Assembly (NCBI GenBank): GCA_026214975.1
Contig: CM047808.1
Coordinates: forward strand, 4,763,262 to 4,827,261
Length of the DNA: 64,000 bases
Reading direction: 5' to 3'
Origin: Gentiana macrophylla
Lineage: Eukaryota > Streptophyta > Magnoliopsida > Gentianales > Gentianaceae
Shown: piece by piece, positions 1 through 11,949 of the stretch
How positions within the stretch are numbered: position 1 is the stretch's first letter
Layout: the number at the start of each line of letters is the position of its first letter
Notes under the pieces: generated by a model
What the model was told of the DNA's origin: nothing
Seen by the model: only the letters and a program-made list of their open reading frames with translations
Databases searched by the model: none
Made by a program: the position numbers and the translations under genes

Positions 1-652
1 ACCGCCCAGATGATGTCTAGCTTTGCTTTTGTCCGGATTTGTTGTAATTTCTGATTTGACTTTGCCTTAAAACATTTATGATTTGGAACTTGTAACTTAT
101 TTTTACTTTTCCGCATAACTTTTCTTGTTTCCATTTGCAACTTGTATATTGAGCTTTGATGATGGTTTTGCCAGTTTACTTTCTGTTCGTCTTTTACTTG
201 CTTGCTCGACTTTATTATTGTAATTGAATCCGAACAATCCCCCTTGGGTTAGATAAGATTCCAAGCCGCTAGTGTACTTGAAAATTTGCCCCCTGGAATC
301 TTATCTAAGTCAACTGTGTGGCCGTTATTCGCTCTTTTCGAATCTGATATCAAAGAAATTGCTTTTTGGAATAAAATTTCCGGAGGGTGAGCCCCTGCTT
401 GATATGAGATTTGGCGGCGTGGCTTGTTGTTAAAAAATTCCTCATATAGCCCCCACTTTTTGACAAAGGTTGAGGGGAAGCCGAGATCTTTGCTTAAAAA
501 TTTCCTGCCCCGAGAAAAATGCCATATGAAAGATGTAATGTAAAATTGGATTTTATAAGATTTTCATCACCCCGCTAGGTGATAAAAAATTACAAAGAAA
601 GCCTAGACACTCTCATCGTTGACAAGAGGATAGCCATAACCCTATCCGATTA
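1..652 (-). other. 3' noncoding region of the Tat-like element
   Basis: No gene is visible. A purine-rich tract on the minus strand (AAAAAGTGGGGG, about 450-462) resembles a polypurine tract. The sequence beyond it does not match the start of the 5' LTR (TGATATACCC), so it may be an internal tract or the 3' LTR may be lost. Confidence 0.4.
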
Positions 653-2409
653 TTACATATAGTATCTCTTAAGATTATCCGCATGCCAAGGTCTGTTGAG
701 TTCGTAACCTTCATGATTCTTCAGTACATAAGTTCCTTTTTTGACCTCTTTTGCCACCTGATAAGGTCCTTCCCAGTTCGCTGTCAGTTTACCCTTATCA
801 GGTTCCATGCCCGTCGCTTTTCTATTGCGAAGAACGAAATCCCCCACTTTGAACGAGTGGTCGCGGATACGTTTATCATGCTCTTTCTTAGCTATCTGTT
901 TGTAATTCAATAACCGCTGATAAGCCATTACTCTTTTTTCTTCTGCCAATCAAGATCGATTTGCTTATTCAATATATTATCCTCGGGGTCGTACAGAGCG
1001 ACCCTGATGCTTGGCAGAGCCATCTCAACCGGACTCGTGGCCTCTGATCCATAAGTTAAAGCGAAAGGAGTTTCACCTGTTGGTGTTTTGATGGTGGTGC
1101 GGAGAGACCACAAGATGGCGGGTAACTCGTCTACCCATCCCCCTGCTTTTGCTTTATCATCCACACTTTTCTTCAGCATCTTAATTACTTGCTTGTTGCT
1201 GGCCTCAGCTTGGCCATTACCCTGTGGATATGCTACAGATGATTGCCAATGCTTTACTTTGAATTTTGCTCAAAGGTTTGAAAATTTCGTACGAAACTGC
1301 GGACCGTGGTCTGACACCACTGCCCGCGGAATACCAAAGCGAGAGAAAATTTGATCATGTAAGAAATAACCCGCATCCTTTGCGCCTATCTTTGCCATAG
1401 GCTTAGCTTCGATCCACTTCGTAAAATAATCCACGGCAACTATCATGACTTTGCATCCTCCTCTTCCTGTCGGAAAAGGTCCGATAAGATCGAGTCCCCA
1501 CATATCGAAAGGTCAAGGTGCGACCACAATGCTCTGCTCGACAGATGGTATTCGGGGGATATCCGCATGCTTCTGACATTCCGGACATTCTCTGACTAGT
1601 TTCTCCGAGTCTCTAAGAATACTTGGCCAGTAATACCCTGCAGTTAAAACCTTTTGTGCCAAATAGCGACTAGCTGGATGTCCTCCGCACACACCTTGGT
1701 GAAGCTCGTTAAGAATCACCATGCTTTCCTCTTGTCGAACACACCACAAAAGAGGCTTTGTAGCTGACCTTATATAAAGAGCTCCGCTAATTATGACATA
1801 CCTTGTAGCTCTTCTCCTGAGGGTGCGTGATTTGTCCGCCCCGTCGGGCAAAGTGCCAGCTTCGATGTAAGTGTGTATCTCATCCATCCAACATGCGACC
1901 ACAGGTGATGAATCTATATCCATAACCTCTATTGCTTCGATTGTAGGTGTCGCTAAATATTCAATCATGATGGAAGGATCCGCGAGCTCTTCTTCCAGAG
2001 AGAGTTTTGATAGATAGTCTGCCCGCTCGTTGTCCTCTCTTTTGATTCTGATAAATTCGCAACATTGAAATCCCGCTACTAGCTGTCGAACAACTTTACC
2101 GTATTTTTCGAGAATATCACAATGTGTGTCATAATCCCCCGAGATTTGTTTGATGATAAGTTGAGAGTCACAATAAACCTCCACATTCCCCACGTTTAAC
2201 TCCTTTGCGAGCTTGAGCCCTGCTATGACTGCTTCATACTCGGCTTGATTATTTGTGGCCGCAAACTCAAACCTTAGAGCTTTTTCGATCTCCTCCGTAG
2301 TTCCAGGATCCATCAAAATGACTCCGGCCCCACAACCATTCCGATTTGATGCTCCATCGACGTACAACAGCCACATTGCTCTAGTCTGCTTTTTGATGCC
2401 CGGGTCCAT
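653..2409 (-). pseudogene. Second (archaeal-like) RNase H plus integrase of the Tat-like element, broken
   Basis: Reading starts at 2409 with an RNase H domain (LYVDGASNRNG near the start, then NNQAEYEA and the CDSQLIIKQ stretch). The integrase follows: its HHCC zinc module lies around 1530-1720 (ELHQGVCGGH, then CPECQ) and the DDE core begins GLDLIGPFP, with the second Asp in VVSDHGPQF. The third acidic residue falls in the NGQAEAS stretch near 1200. The C-terminal part (653-949) carries the FKVGDFVLR motif. A TGA at 1513-1515 replaces the Trp of a normal APWPFD motif, and a TGA follows FSNL at 1270-1272. A frameshift near 940, at an A-rich run, separates the last part. Without these the frame is continuous from 2409 to 928. 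Confidence 0.9.
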
Positions 2410-3799
2410 TGTATCTAGCTTGGTTGTGGTGAGTTGACCGTGGGTACGATAAAGTTGGCAAGGTTTGCCCTTGAGCTTCCTGGTTGATATTGGATATCAA
2501 ATTCGGTAATTTCGATTTCTCGAGGAGGCGATAAAGTCCGGCTTGTGCAATATTTGTCTTGATTTCCTTCCTAGGTTAAAACAATTATCAAATTCAGGGA
2601 TGCGATAGGCCCGAGTTTCGAGGAGCAATAACAAGAGAGAAAGTCCTAACTTGCGATGTTAAAATAGCGGCTCATCGGATCGAGCTTTACTTACATAAAA
2701 CTCGGGATCGGAGGGTTCCGGCCTCCTTTACAAAACGGCGAAATCTGATCCAAGCCGCTAGATATAAAAATAATACATCCCCTGCTGCTGGGCTGACTAA
2801 AAGAGGTGGCTTGCCTAGATATTCCTTCAAAGCTTGAAAAGCTTGTGAACATTCCACGCCCCACGAAAATGTCTTGTCTCCTTTCAGAATTTTAAAGAAG
2901 GGAAGGCACTTTTCAGCTGACTTTGCTATGAAGCGACCAAGTGCGACGATACGGCCATTTAGCCTTTGAACTTCCTTGATCGTTGTGGGCTCTCTCATAT
3001 CGAGGAGAGCTTGTATCTTTTCTGGGTTTGCCTCGATGCCGCGACGGCTAACCATAAAACCCAAAAACTTGCCCGCCTGGATCCCAAATGTGCACTTCGC
3101 TGGATTGAGTTTCATAGAGTGCTTTCTGACATTGTTGAGAGTTTCTTGAAGATCAGCGACGTGGTTTTGTCCGATTGACTTCACTACCATGTCATCTATG
3201 TAAGCCTCCATATTCCTTCCAATCTGCGAACTGAAAACCTGGTTGACCATCCGCTGATACGTCGAACCCGCGTTTTTCAACCCAAACGGCATCATCTCAT
3301 AGTAATAAAGGCCCCCAGCAGCTCTGAAGGCGGTCATTTCTTTGTCGGATTCAGCCATCCGCACTTGATGATACCCTGAGTAAGCATCCAAAAAGCTCAA
3401 CACTTCAAAGCCAGAAATTGAATCCACCAACCGATCTATTCGTGGAAGTTGATAGGGATCCTTGGGACAAGCTTTGTTGAGATCTGTGAAGTCTACGCAC
3501 ATCCTCCACTTTCCGTTGTGTTTCTTGACCATTACCACATTTGCGAGCCGGGTAGGATAAGCGAGCTCCTTTATGATACCCGCTTTTAGAAGCTTTCCTG
3601 CCTCCACCTTCACTGCAGCCTCTTTTTCGTATGAAAACTGACGTGCTCGCTGTTGCACTGGTTTGATAGTCGAATCCACGCTCAGATGATGGAGGGCGAC
3701 TTCAGTCTGGACCCCACGCATATCTGTCACAACCCACGCAAAGGCACTCAGATTTTCTTTCAACAGTTTTACCAGCTCTCCTCTTTGAGCAGAGCTCAA
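2410..3799 (-). pseudogene. Reverse transcriptase of the Tat-like element, with decayed first RNase H
   Basis: The RT domain reads from 3799 to about 2740. Visible motifs include WRMCVDFTDLNKACPKD, the FLDAYSGYHQ block with a catalytic Asp, MPFGLKNAGSTYQR, and the YIDD catalytic box (two Asp). The family then continues into a conventional RNase H. Here the reading frame is lost after the residues LYLAA and stops at 2687. The stretch 2410-2686 contains only scrambled remnants. The product would copy element RNA into DNA in cytoplasmic particles, but this copy cannot make a full polyprotein. Confidence 0.9.
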
Positions 3800-3884
3800 C
3801 CTAGCCCCAAACTTAACTTTTTGCTCAGGGTACTCCTCGTTGATGACTATCTCTACTAGTTCATCTTCAGCAGTGAAGTTGGGT

Positions 3885-4473
3885 TCATCCCTGACTTGTA
3901 GCGTTTCGCATTCTAACTTGCCTGATCATGCTGACCATTCCCTCAACCTCCGGTAGTTCGATCCGTGGTCTCTTACCCTCAGTCCTCATTTCTCGTATAT
4001 AATTGAGGACAGTTGCGGGCTCACTGATAGACGTTCCAATCTGATCGCCAACATAAAGCTTTGCCCGCTGATGAGGGATGGAAGTTACCATCTGAAACTG
4101 ACGCAGAGCTGGAGTCCCTAGGATCATATTATAGTTGGACTGCAGGTCGACCACCAAGAAAACAACCTTTTCTGTCCTAAAAGGCGCATAATCCCCCATT
4201 TGCACATCTAAATCGATGGCCCCCTTGAAATTTACCTTGTGATTTGTAAACCCCTCAAGGGTGCCATTGTGCGGCCTCAAACTGGAATCCCCGAATCCCA
4301 ACTCTTTGAAGCAATTGTAGTATAGAATGTCACGGCAAGCTCCGTGTCGATCATCACCCGCTTAACGAGCCCATTAATAACGATACACAAGCACATGTCC
4401 TCAGCGTTGATCGAAGTCACTAACTCACTTCGAGTAAAAGCTAATGGGCTTTCGTTTCCCCATAAAACAGTCG
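3885..4473 (-). pseudogene. Retropepsin-like protease region of the Tat-like element
   Basis: The aspartic protease spans two overlapping frames, one ending at 4277 and one starting at 4301, so a frameshift cuts it. The active-site triplet expected as DTG reads DTE (in VMIDTELAV), a Gly-to-Glu change that would abolish catalysis. The later ILGTPALRQF motif (retropepsin fold, near the second strand) is intact. The protease would have processed the Gag-Pol polyprotein. Confidence 0.75.
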
Positions 4474-5257
4474 GTTTTTCCACGTGCTTGTTGATTGAGC
4501 CAATGCGATTCTTAATCTGATTGTTGCTGGGCGGAGTCTCGGTTATCATCCTTATACTCCAATCAAACTGGCGGGTCTGTTGATTCCGCCTTTCTGGCCC
4601 CCCAGCATTTTGTTTGTAGCTGTCGTGTTGACCGCAAGCAAGTAACTTTTCCACCGCTCGCTTAAACTGTATGCATTCTTCGGTCGTATGACCCTTATCC
4701 CTATGATATCCGCAGAATTTGCTAGCGTCGCGACGTGGATCTGTGACCATGGGATAAGGCTCGGGCACTTCATCTCGAACCTCATTAAGCATTTGAGCGT
4801 AAGAGATGTTGATGGGCGTAAAGTGCTCGTCTTTAAATTTACCGGGCTTCTTGATGTCCCGCTCGTTACCTCTACGGGTATCTTTCTGCGGACTACGCTC
4901 ATCCTTTGCTTATTTTTGATTGACGAAGACGCCCCCTCGCTACCCGCTGTCGCGACGTACTTTCTTGTTGAGCTCAGCATTTCTTGTAAATTTGACGGCG
5001 GGGTTAAAGCAAAGAATGATTTTAGGTACCCCGGACTCAACCCTGTTTTGAAGCTGCTCATCACGACGTTATCCGCCAGACCTCTTGTTAGCTCATAAAC
5101 TTTATAGAATCGCTCGTAATAGCTGTGAGTTCCTTCGTGTTCCCCCTGACGGACCTCATATAGATCGATATGCGTTTTCTTTGGTCCCCCCACTGATCGG
5201 AATTCCACAATAAATTTGTTTATGAGATCGTCCCATGATGTAGTCGAGGACGGAGGT
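4474..5257 (-). pseudogene. C-terminal part of gag of the Tat-like element
   Basis: This is the second half of gag after the point of insertion. It contains the retrotransposon Gag core (WDDLINKFIVEF, then YERFYKVYELTRGL) and a Cys/His motif of the Tat type (KFCGYHRDKGHTTEEC) around 4680-4725. A frameshift lies between the frame ending at 4552 and the frame that runs from 4792. The upstream half is at 11950-12864, on the far side of the Athila insertion. Gag would form the virus-like particle. Confidence 0.85.
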
Positions 5258-6788
5258 TGTTCGGAAATTATAAACAACGAATAATCAACAAGCTTTAAAT
5301 TTATAATTACCGGAACACCCCAAGTGCAAGGCTCTTTGTAGTGGGTGTTACCGGGTCGTCCAAGGGAATCGAGATTGGTCTAGTTCATTAATTCTTCTAA
5401 ATTGTCACAACTAAAAACGAATACTAAAACAAAACAAATAACTGGACAGAGGATTGTCAGTCCAAAGCCAGGAAATATGATCACGAACCTAAAATAATTC
5501 TATCTATAACCTAAAAAGATAACCGAAATATAAACTAGCAACTAAGAACGAGCACGATGATTTTTAATTAATGTAAAAACGAACAAGAAATGATCCACCA
5601 ATCCCGCAACCCTTAATTTCTACTCTAGATCGTTTAGTGATGATTCAATGAAGATGTGGTTCACCAATCAAAAGTATAAACTCCTAATTTCTTAGTGAAT
5701 TCAATTTTCGGTCTCTCCTCTTTCGAGTGTTGAAACCAAATTCCATACGAAACGAAGGTGTATGAATTAACAAACCTAAGTAGCTCTCGCAGTTTTAAAT
5801 TCATAAATTCAAGCAACCTAGATTTAATCTATCAACTTCCGTTTGTTTAGATAAAAGATCCATTCTTTCTACGGTAATCTAGCCTAACAACGATTCTCAT
5901 CAACGTTAGACAACAATTAGCAACCAATCTCTCGATCTAGTCACACAATAGCATCATAAATCATAGAAAGAAACAAACTTTAATTAAAACTTACAAAACC
6001 ATCCAAAATAGAAATCAAAACGCTGCAGAGAAACGGCTTCACATGCTTGTTCAAGGCTTGTTCAGCCTTTATTCATCCTAAATTGCAGAAAATATAAAAC
6101 TAGATGAAAAGATGTTTATGAAGGTGTAAAAACGCAGCAATTGGCCGCCCCTAAGGGCTGGAGCCGCCTAAGGTTGAATTATGATGATTTAGGGTTTAAA
6201 ATACGCGTCTATTTATAAGAAAACAGGTCGGTTGCTGCTATGTCGGTCGTCCGGACGCTCGTTTGGTGAAGTGGACGCCCGTCCAGAAGCTTCTGGACGG
6301 AAAGTGGACGTTCGTTCAGGCAACGTCTGAAGACTCTGAATGTGAATTAGCTCCCTGGACGCTCGTCAACTTTTTCAGACGCCCGTTCTGATCTGGACGC
6401 TCGTCCACCCTATCTGGACGCCATTCCACTGTCAAAATCTTGATATTTCCATCTTTATCTTGATTGATTTCTTTCCTTATCTCTTTCATTCTCCCATATC
6501 TTTGATTGATCCTCTCTCATCTCGAAATTAGCTCTTTAGGATCATCTTTTCCATCATCAATGAGTATCTACACAAGGATCAAAAACATACCAAAGCATAA
6601 CGTATTTCCAAAATAACATAAAATCACCAAATAAGCATATAAATCGATACATTTTCATATTTAACCATTAAAAACACCATTTACTCAATTAATCAATTAT
6701 AAGCTCAAATCCTATGAAAATCATACGAATGTAGGGGAAATTGATATAGAAAATATATATAAAAATCACTATAATTTAGCCCTTAACA
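5258..6788 (-). repeat. 3' LTR of the non-autonomous Athila element
   Basis: This 1531-bp LTR is near-identical to 10414-11944. On the minus strand it carries an array of GGACG/CGTCC dyad motifs (6241-6425), followed by a TATA-like TTATAAATA near 6212-6220. The LTR is read right to left. Confidence 0.95.
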
Positions 6789-6828
6789 ACACCCACACAC
6801 TTAAACTTTTGCTCGTCCTCGAGTAAAA
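6789..6828 (-). promoter_or_regulatory. 3' polypurine tract with upstream hairpin
   Basis: Directly next to the 3' LTR, the minus strand has a purine-rich tract AAGTGTGTGGGTGT (6789-6802). Four bases upstream lies a hairpin with arms TTTTACTCG and CGAGCAAAA (one mismatch) and loop AGGA (6807-6828). A polypurine tract primes plus-strand DNA synthesis. The same hairpin-tract arrangement occurs at 7891-7934 and in the full-length Athila element. Confidence 0.7.
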
Positions 6829-7224
6829 CAAAACAAAGTCAAGCTCGAGACAAATAAACATCTATACAAATATAAAGTATATTCAATAACTTAGAAGTTC
6901 ACCCGTGTAGTGTGTGCATAGCCATAATAAACTTCCACTAAGTTCCACAATTTGAAAGTTATTCAAACCAAAACTAGCCCGGTTTCCCATTCAAGTTCGA
7001 AATATTCAACAAACTATAACAGGCACTTTACAAAACATACATATCCAAAAAGAGATAGTAGAGAATATCTAAAACATTTCTGACAAACTCAGAGGATAAT
7101 CCCTACAACATATCTTTCAGTTTATACTGGGTATAAGATTAACGATAACTAAGTACTTACTTATTCATAATAATATATTTCAATATTTTCACTTTTTTCA
7201 CAATTTTCTAACACACATCAGAAT

Positions 7225-7344
7225 AAGCTTTTGCCCTCATAGCAGAATAGGACATTTCAAGATAATCCCCTACCTTACTCCAATCATAAGACAGCTATAA
7301 ACTGACTGTCGTGAGCTTTTGGTCATCATAGTGGAATAGGACAT
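7225..7344 (-). repeat. Paired direct repeats in the Athila 3' noncoding region
   Basis: Two ~31-nt related sequences (7225-7255 and 7314-7344), each starting ATGTCCTATTC on the minus strand and ending near AAAAGCTT or AAAGCT, lie 89 bases apart. The same pair with nearly the same spacing is found at 58941-59059 in the full-length Athila element. Confidence 0.75.
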
Positions 7345-7890
7345 ACGTGGTACACCCTACCTCACCCAAATCATCGACCAGCTTCCGACACACCCAATTA
7401 AAATTATGTCTACTTAGAGATTTCTGGCTGGCAGTGGTAAAGATTATTTTCTAGTAACACAGACCACTGAGCATAACACCTCAAGTAAACAATTTATTAC
7501 TACTACTTTTTTTTCCAAAGACTTAGTTACGTTATCACATTCAAACTTACAGATATTCACAGTATGTCATACTTTAACTCTAGAATACAAACTACTAAAC
7601 TTTTCAAGAATTGTACATAAGCAAAGAAACATGCTATAGTCATCAAAAATCTCCAACTGAAATGGGGTGGGCTTTCAACATTTAGCTCATCATTTACTAT
7701 GGCATGTGAAAAAGAGTGTCGGGTAAAACAACTAAAATTACTAAATATACAGAATATAGCAAAAAGGATATAAAATCTCGAACAAAGACATGCAATGCTC
7801 ACTCAGGACAAAACAAAAAAATTTGAAAATTAAATACTTTTCATAGAAATACTAAAAATATGAGCAAACGAAAGTAGATACATAAATCAT

Positions 7891-7934
7891 CTATCCCCTC
7901 CCCCACACTTAGATTGCAACTTGTCCACAAGTTG
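7891..7934 (-). promoter_or_regulatory. Internal polypurine tract with perfect hairpin
   Basis: On the minus strand a perfect 7-bp hairpin (arms CAACTTG and CAAGTTG, loop TGGA) is followed after six bases by AAGTGTGGGGGAGGGGATAG. The tract lies about 1.1 kb upstream of the 3' LTR. The full-length Athila element has the same layout at 58399-58439, with a paired base change in the stem. Confidence 0.7.
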
Positions 7935-8612
7935 TGCATAAATAAAAAGAAATAAGGAACTTAGCTGATTGTATTTCGAATAATGGCAATTCTGGAAGTG
8001 GCTAGCATCAAATCCAGAAATGCTCGACGAAACCAGTAGACTGTGGACCATCCACCGGAAAACTGATATCGTCTGAAAGCGCACAAATGCTATCGCAAAT
8101 ATCCTGCACACTTGTCAAACACAGAAATATCTCGGGGAACAAAGGGAATATATCATATGAATAATAAAGTTAACGCCACAGATGGAAAAAATCACCCACA
8201 CAGGGAAAGTACAGAACATCTAAGCGTAAAATATAAAACCACAGAGGCCTACAAGATCCATCAATAAAGAAAAGCAACGGAAAACCGACAGTAGCTTCAA
8301 TTAAAGTGCAGATGAATCGAGTACGAAAAGATAGTCCAGAATACAACCATGGCATCAGTGATAAACAGGGCGGACGGGCGTTCAATGCTGAAGACGCACG
8401 TCTAAGCTCAAAAGAATGCAAAAACACTCGGAGAAGACACAAGACAAAACATAAACCGACACCAAAAACCTAGACGACACAAGACAAACCTAGCTCCCCT
8501 TATTCAACAAAAACACAATAAAAGAAGAAAATAATAAAAACTATTCTTATTATTGGGTTGCCTCCCAACAAGTGCCTTTCTTTAGTGTCTTTGGCTAGAC
8601 ACACTTACCGTA

Positions 8613-9005
8613 CTATCCATTATCGAATGGAAAAGTCCTCCTTGCATGGTTCTTCAAAGAATATTCAGAATACGAGCCATCCAATTCGCATTCATAGAAA
8701 ATTAATTGTACCCTAGCTCGAGGTACTTTTAAGAAGTATCTTCCCAAGAAAAGAAAAACGGGATTAGGGGGCTCCACCTCCCAATTCATGATATAGTGAT
8801 CAAATGGGAAGATCTCTTCTTTCACACTCACTATCTTATCCACAAGCACTTCAACGCTCCATGGCTTCAATGGCTCTTCATTTGTGACTTCCTCCGGCTG
8901 ACTTATCGCTATTTCAGGCACAGTGTCCTCTATATTCTCCAACACCGGTTGTATTTCTTCAGCTTCTTGCTGATGAACATCTTCAAGCATCTCTAATGTC
9001 TTCAA
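8613..9005 (-). pseudogene. ORF remnant after the gag-like region, unknown
   Basis: A 130-residue reading frame rich in Glu near its start (EDVHQQEAEEIQPVLEN) lies just downstream of the gag-like ORF and out of frame with it. No domain is recognised. It may be the decayed continuation of gag, or a rearranged part of the region where Athila gag passes into protease. Confidence 0.4.
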
Positions 9006-9019
9006 ACCGGCTTCATCAG

Positions 9020-9754
9020 CTAACCAGAAGGATGTTTGAACCTTTGTAACTCAAGCCGATCCACATCATGTTCCACCTCATCAATCATTTCTTGTTGCCA
9101 AATGCTTTGATCTTGACCCATCGGAGAACAAGGATAGTTACTACTCCCACCATTGTATGCTGATGCATAGTTGTGGTTATATCGGAAGTGATTCTCACAA
9201 CTTGCATCATAATCGCTGTAAGTATCTTCTCCATCAGACGGGAGTGTGGGAGTTAGGTCAATGCCCTGGTCCTGATCCCTTTGCCTGACCCGTCTTGCTA
9301 TATCCGCAACCTCATCACGAAGTTGTTGGAATGCACGGTCGCACTCCTCCTGCTCCTTCAGACAGGATTGGGAATAATCATCCATTCTAGCTTCAAAATC
9401 GTCAGATTGAGAGGGGCCTTGAGAGTTATAAAAGTCTTGTGGAAAAGATTGGTCAGACCAACTTTGATTGGAAAAATCGATATCTTGGTCCTGACTAAAG
9501 TTCGGGCTTTGATAGAAATTTGGATTTTGAAAATTGAAACCCTGATTTTGAAAATTGCAGTGACCAGAGAACTGATTGTTAAATCCCTGATATTGCTGGC
9601 CACTGAAAACGTTCTGTCCACCCATAGGACAGAAATAAGAAGTATGCCCCACATCGTCACATAGCTGGCATATGATCGGATCAGATCGTCCCCGATTCTC
9701 GACAAGATTAAATTGATCTGTGAGATGGGGAAAGAGATCGACATCGCCAATCAA
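9020..9754 (-). pseudogene. Gag-like fragment with one zinc knuckle
   Basis: A 244-residue frame has a CCHC knuckle near residues 29-42 (CQLCDDVGHTSYFC, spacing C-x2-C-x4-H-x4-C). A long Asn/Gln/Phe-rich low-complexity stretch follows (NFQNQGFNFQNPNF), then an acidic, coiled-coil-like tail. The same composition is seen after the zinc knuckles of the full-length Athila gag at 49660-50200. The N-terminal capsid part is missing. It may bind element RNA, but whether it is made is unknown. Confidence 0.75.
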
Positions 9755-10389
9755 ATGGCCAGGCTGACAACATCTTTCACAGAACAGAACTTATGAGTTC
9801 TGTGGAAAAGACTGGGTCTGATTCATAGAGTTGAGTACCATTTGAAGAGCTTCCACCTGCTGTCGCAGAATGGCGGACTGATCTCGCAGATTCTCCATCC
9901 TAGGTAGAAGATTGGATGACCCCCCCTTTTTTTTTTTTTGAAATAAAGGGACAGAAACAGAAACAAAAACAAAAACAAAAACCTAAACTACGAAAAAATT
10001 TAAAACAGAAAAACAGAAGACACTGAAAAGGAGGGAAAAAAACGTGTTGAAATCTTCTGAGCCCCAAAATGGAAGGGAAAACAGTGGATTTTGACCTCGA
10101 AAACGGTGTCGAACGGCCTTTGGCCGTTCGCCACGTCGTCGGCGTCGGAACGAGCTTTCCGAATTGGGGTCCTGCGCGTAAATCCGACACTCGAGCCGAA
10201 AGTTATGGCCAAAATACTAACAAGTGCTAAAACGATCCCTTTTATCCAAAAATTTGACCGTGGAAAACGTGGAGTCAGATAAATCAACCCTAGATGCCCC
10301 CAAATCAATGTAGAAACAAGAAAAGATAGAAATAAAAACCCTACCTACGAATAACAGAAAAATAAAAAAAACTAGACAACCGTACCGAT

Positions 10390-10407
10390 TCCCCGGCAAC
10401 GGCGCCA
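10390..10407 (-). promoter_or_regulatory. Primer-binding site, tRNA-Asp
   Basis: On the minus strand this reads TGGCGCCGTTGCCGGGGA, the exact complement of the 3' end of plant tRNA-Asp including CCA. It sits six bases from the 5' LTR and identifies the element as Athila-like. Confidence 0.92.
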
Positions 10408-10413
10408 AAAACT

Positions 10414-11944
10414 TGTTCGGAAATTATAAACAACGAATAATCAACAAGCTTTAAATTTATAATTACCGGAACACCGCAAGTGCAAGGCTCGTTGTAGTGG
10501 GTGTTACCGGGTCGTCCAAGGGAATCGAGATTGGTCTAGTTCATTAATTCTTCTAAATTGTCACAACTAAAAACGAATACTAAAACAAAACAAATAACTG
10601 GACAGAGGATTGTCAGTCCAAAGCCAGGAAATATGATCACGAACCTAAAATAATTCTATCTATAACCTAAAAAGATAACCGAAATATAAACTAGCAACTA
10701 AGAACGAGCACGATGATTTTTAATTAATGTAAAAACGAACAAGAAATGATCCACCAATCCCGCAACCCTTAATTTCTACTCTAGATCGTTTAGTGATGAT
10801 TCAATGAAGATGTGGTTCACCTATCAAAAGTATAAACTCCTAATTTCTTAGTGAATTCAATTTTCAGTCTCTCTTCTTTCGAGTGTTGAAACCAAATTCC
10901 ATACGAAACGAAGGTGTATGAATTAACAAACCTAAGTAGCTCTCGCAGTTTTAAATTCATAAATTCAAGCAACCTAGATTTAATTTATCAACTTCCGTTT
11001 GTTTAGATAAAAGATCCATTCTTTCTACGGTGATCTAGCCTAACAACGATTCTCATCAACGTTAGACAACAATTAGCAACCAATCTCTCGATCTAGTCAC
11101 ACAATAGCATCATAAATCATAGAAAGAAACAAACTTTAATTAAAACTTACAAAACCATCCAAAATAGAAATCAAAACGCTGCAGAGAAACGGCTTCACAT
11201 GCTTGTTCAAGGCTTGTTCAGCCTTTATTCATCCTAAATTGCAGAAAATATAAAACTAGATGAAAAGATGTTTATGGAGGTGTAAAAACGCAGCAATTGG
11301 CCGCCCCTAAGGGCTGGAGCCGCCTAGGGTTGAATTATGATGATTTAGGGTTCAAAATACGCGTCTATTTATAAGAAAACAGGTCGGTTGCTGCTATGTC
11401 GGTCGTCCGGACGCTCGTTTGGTGAAGTGGACGCCCGTCCAGAAGCTTCTGGACGGAGAGTGGACGTTCGTTCAGGCAACGTCTGAAGACTCTGAATGTG
11501 AATTAGCTCCCTGGACGCTCGTCTACTTTTTCAGACGCCCGTTCTGATCTGGACGCTCGTCCACCCTATCTGGACGCCATTCCACTGTCAAAATCTTGAT
11601 ATTTCCATCTTTATCTTGATTGATTTCTTTCCTTATCTCTTTCATTATCCCATATCTTTGATTGATCCTCTCTCATCTCGAAATTAGCTCTTTAGGATCA
11701 TCTTTTCCATCATCAATGAGTATCTACACAAGGATCAAAAACATACCAAAGCGTAACGTATTTCCAAAATAACATAAAATCACCAAATAAGCATATAAAT
11801 CGATACGTTTTCATATTTAACCATTAAAAACACCATTTACTCAATTAATCAATTATAAGCTCAAATCCTATGAAAATCATACGAATGTAGGGGAAATTGA
11901 TATAGAAAATATATATAAAAATCACTATAATTTAGCCCTTAACA
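10414..11944 (-). repeat. 5' LTR of the non-autonomous Athila element
   Basis: This 1531-bp copy pairs with 5258-6788. It holds the dyad array at about 11400-11578 and a TATA-like box just downstream on the minus strand. Its outer edge meets the TSD GAGGT at 11945-11949. Confidence 0.95.
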
Positions 11945-11949
11945 GAGGT

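Larger units (their letters stand above)
5258..11944 (-). mobile_element. Non-autonomous Athila-type LTR retrotransposon (6687 bp)
   Basis: Two LTRs of exactly 1531 bp flank a 3.6-kb interior. Both LTRs begin TGTT and end AACA, and the five bases GAGGT are repeated just outside (5253-5257 and 11945-11949) as a target-site duplication. The primer-binding site next to the right-hand LTR matches the 3' end of plant tRNA-Asp, as in Athila elements. The interior has a gag-like remnant with one zinc knuckle but no protease, RT or integrase, so mobility would have needed helper enzymes. The LTRs differ by roughly a dozen or so substitutions by eye, which suggests a fairly recent insertion. Confidence 0.95.

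Noticed and set aside
1..652. 3' LTR of the Tat-like element
   Set aside because: The sequence does not match the 5' LTR at 13200-13828.
9281..9664. 127-codon plus-strand frame inside the non-autonomous Athila element
   Set aside because: It is the reverse shadow of the gag-like ORF, whose zinc knuckle and low-complexity tail identify the coding strand.
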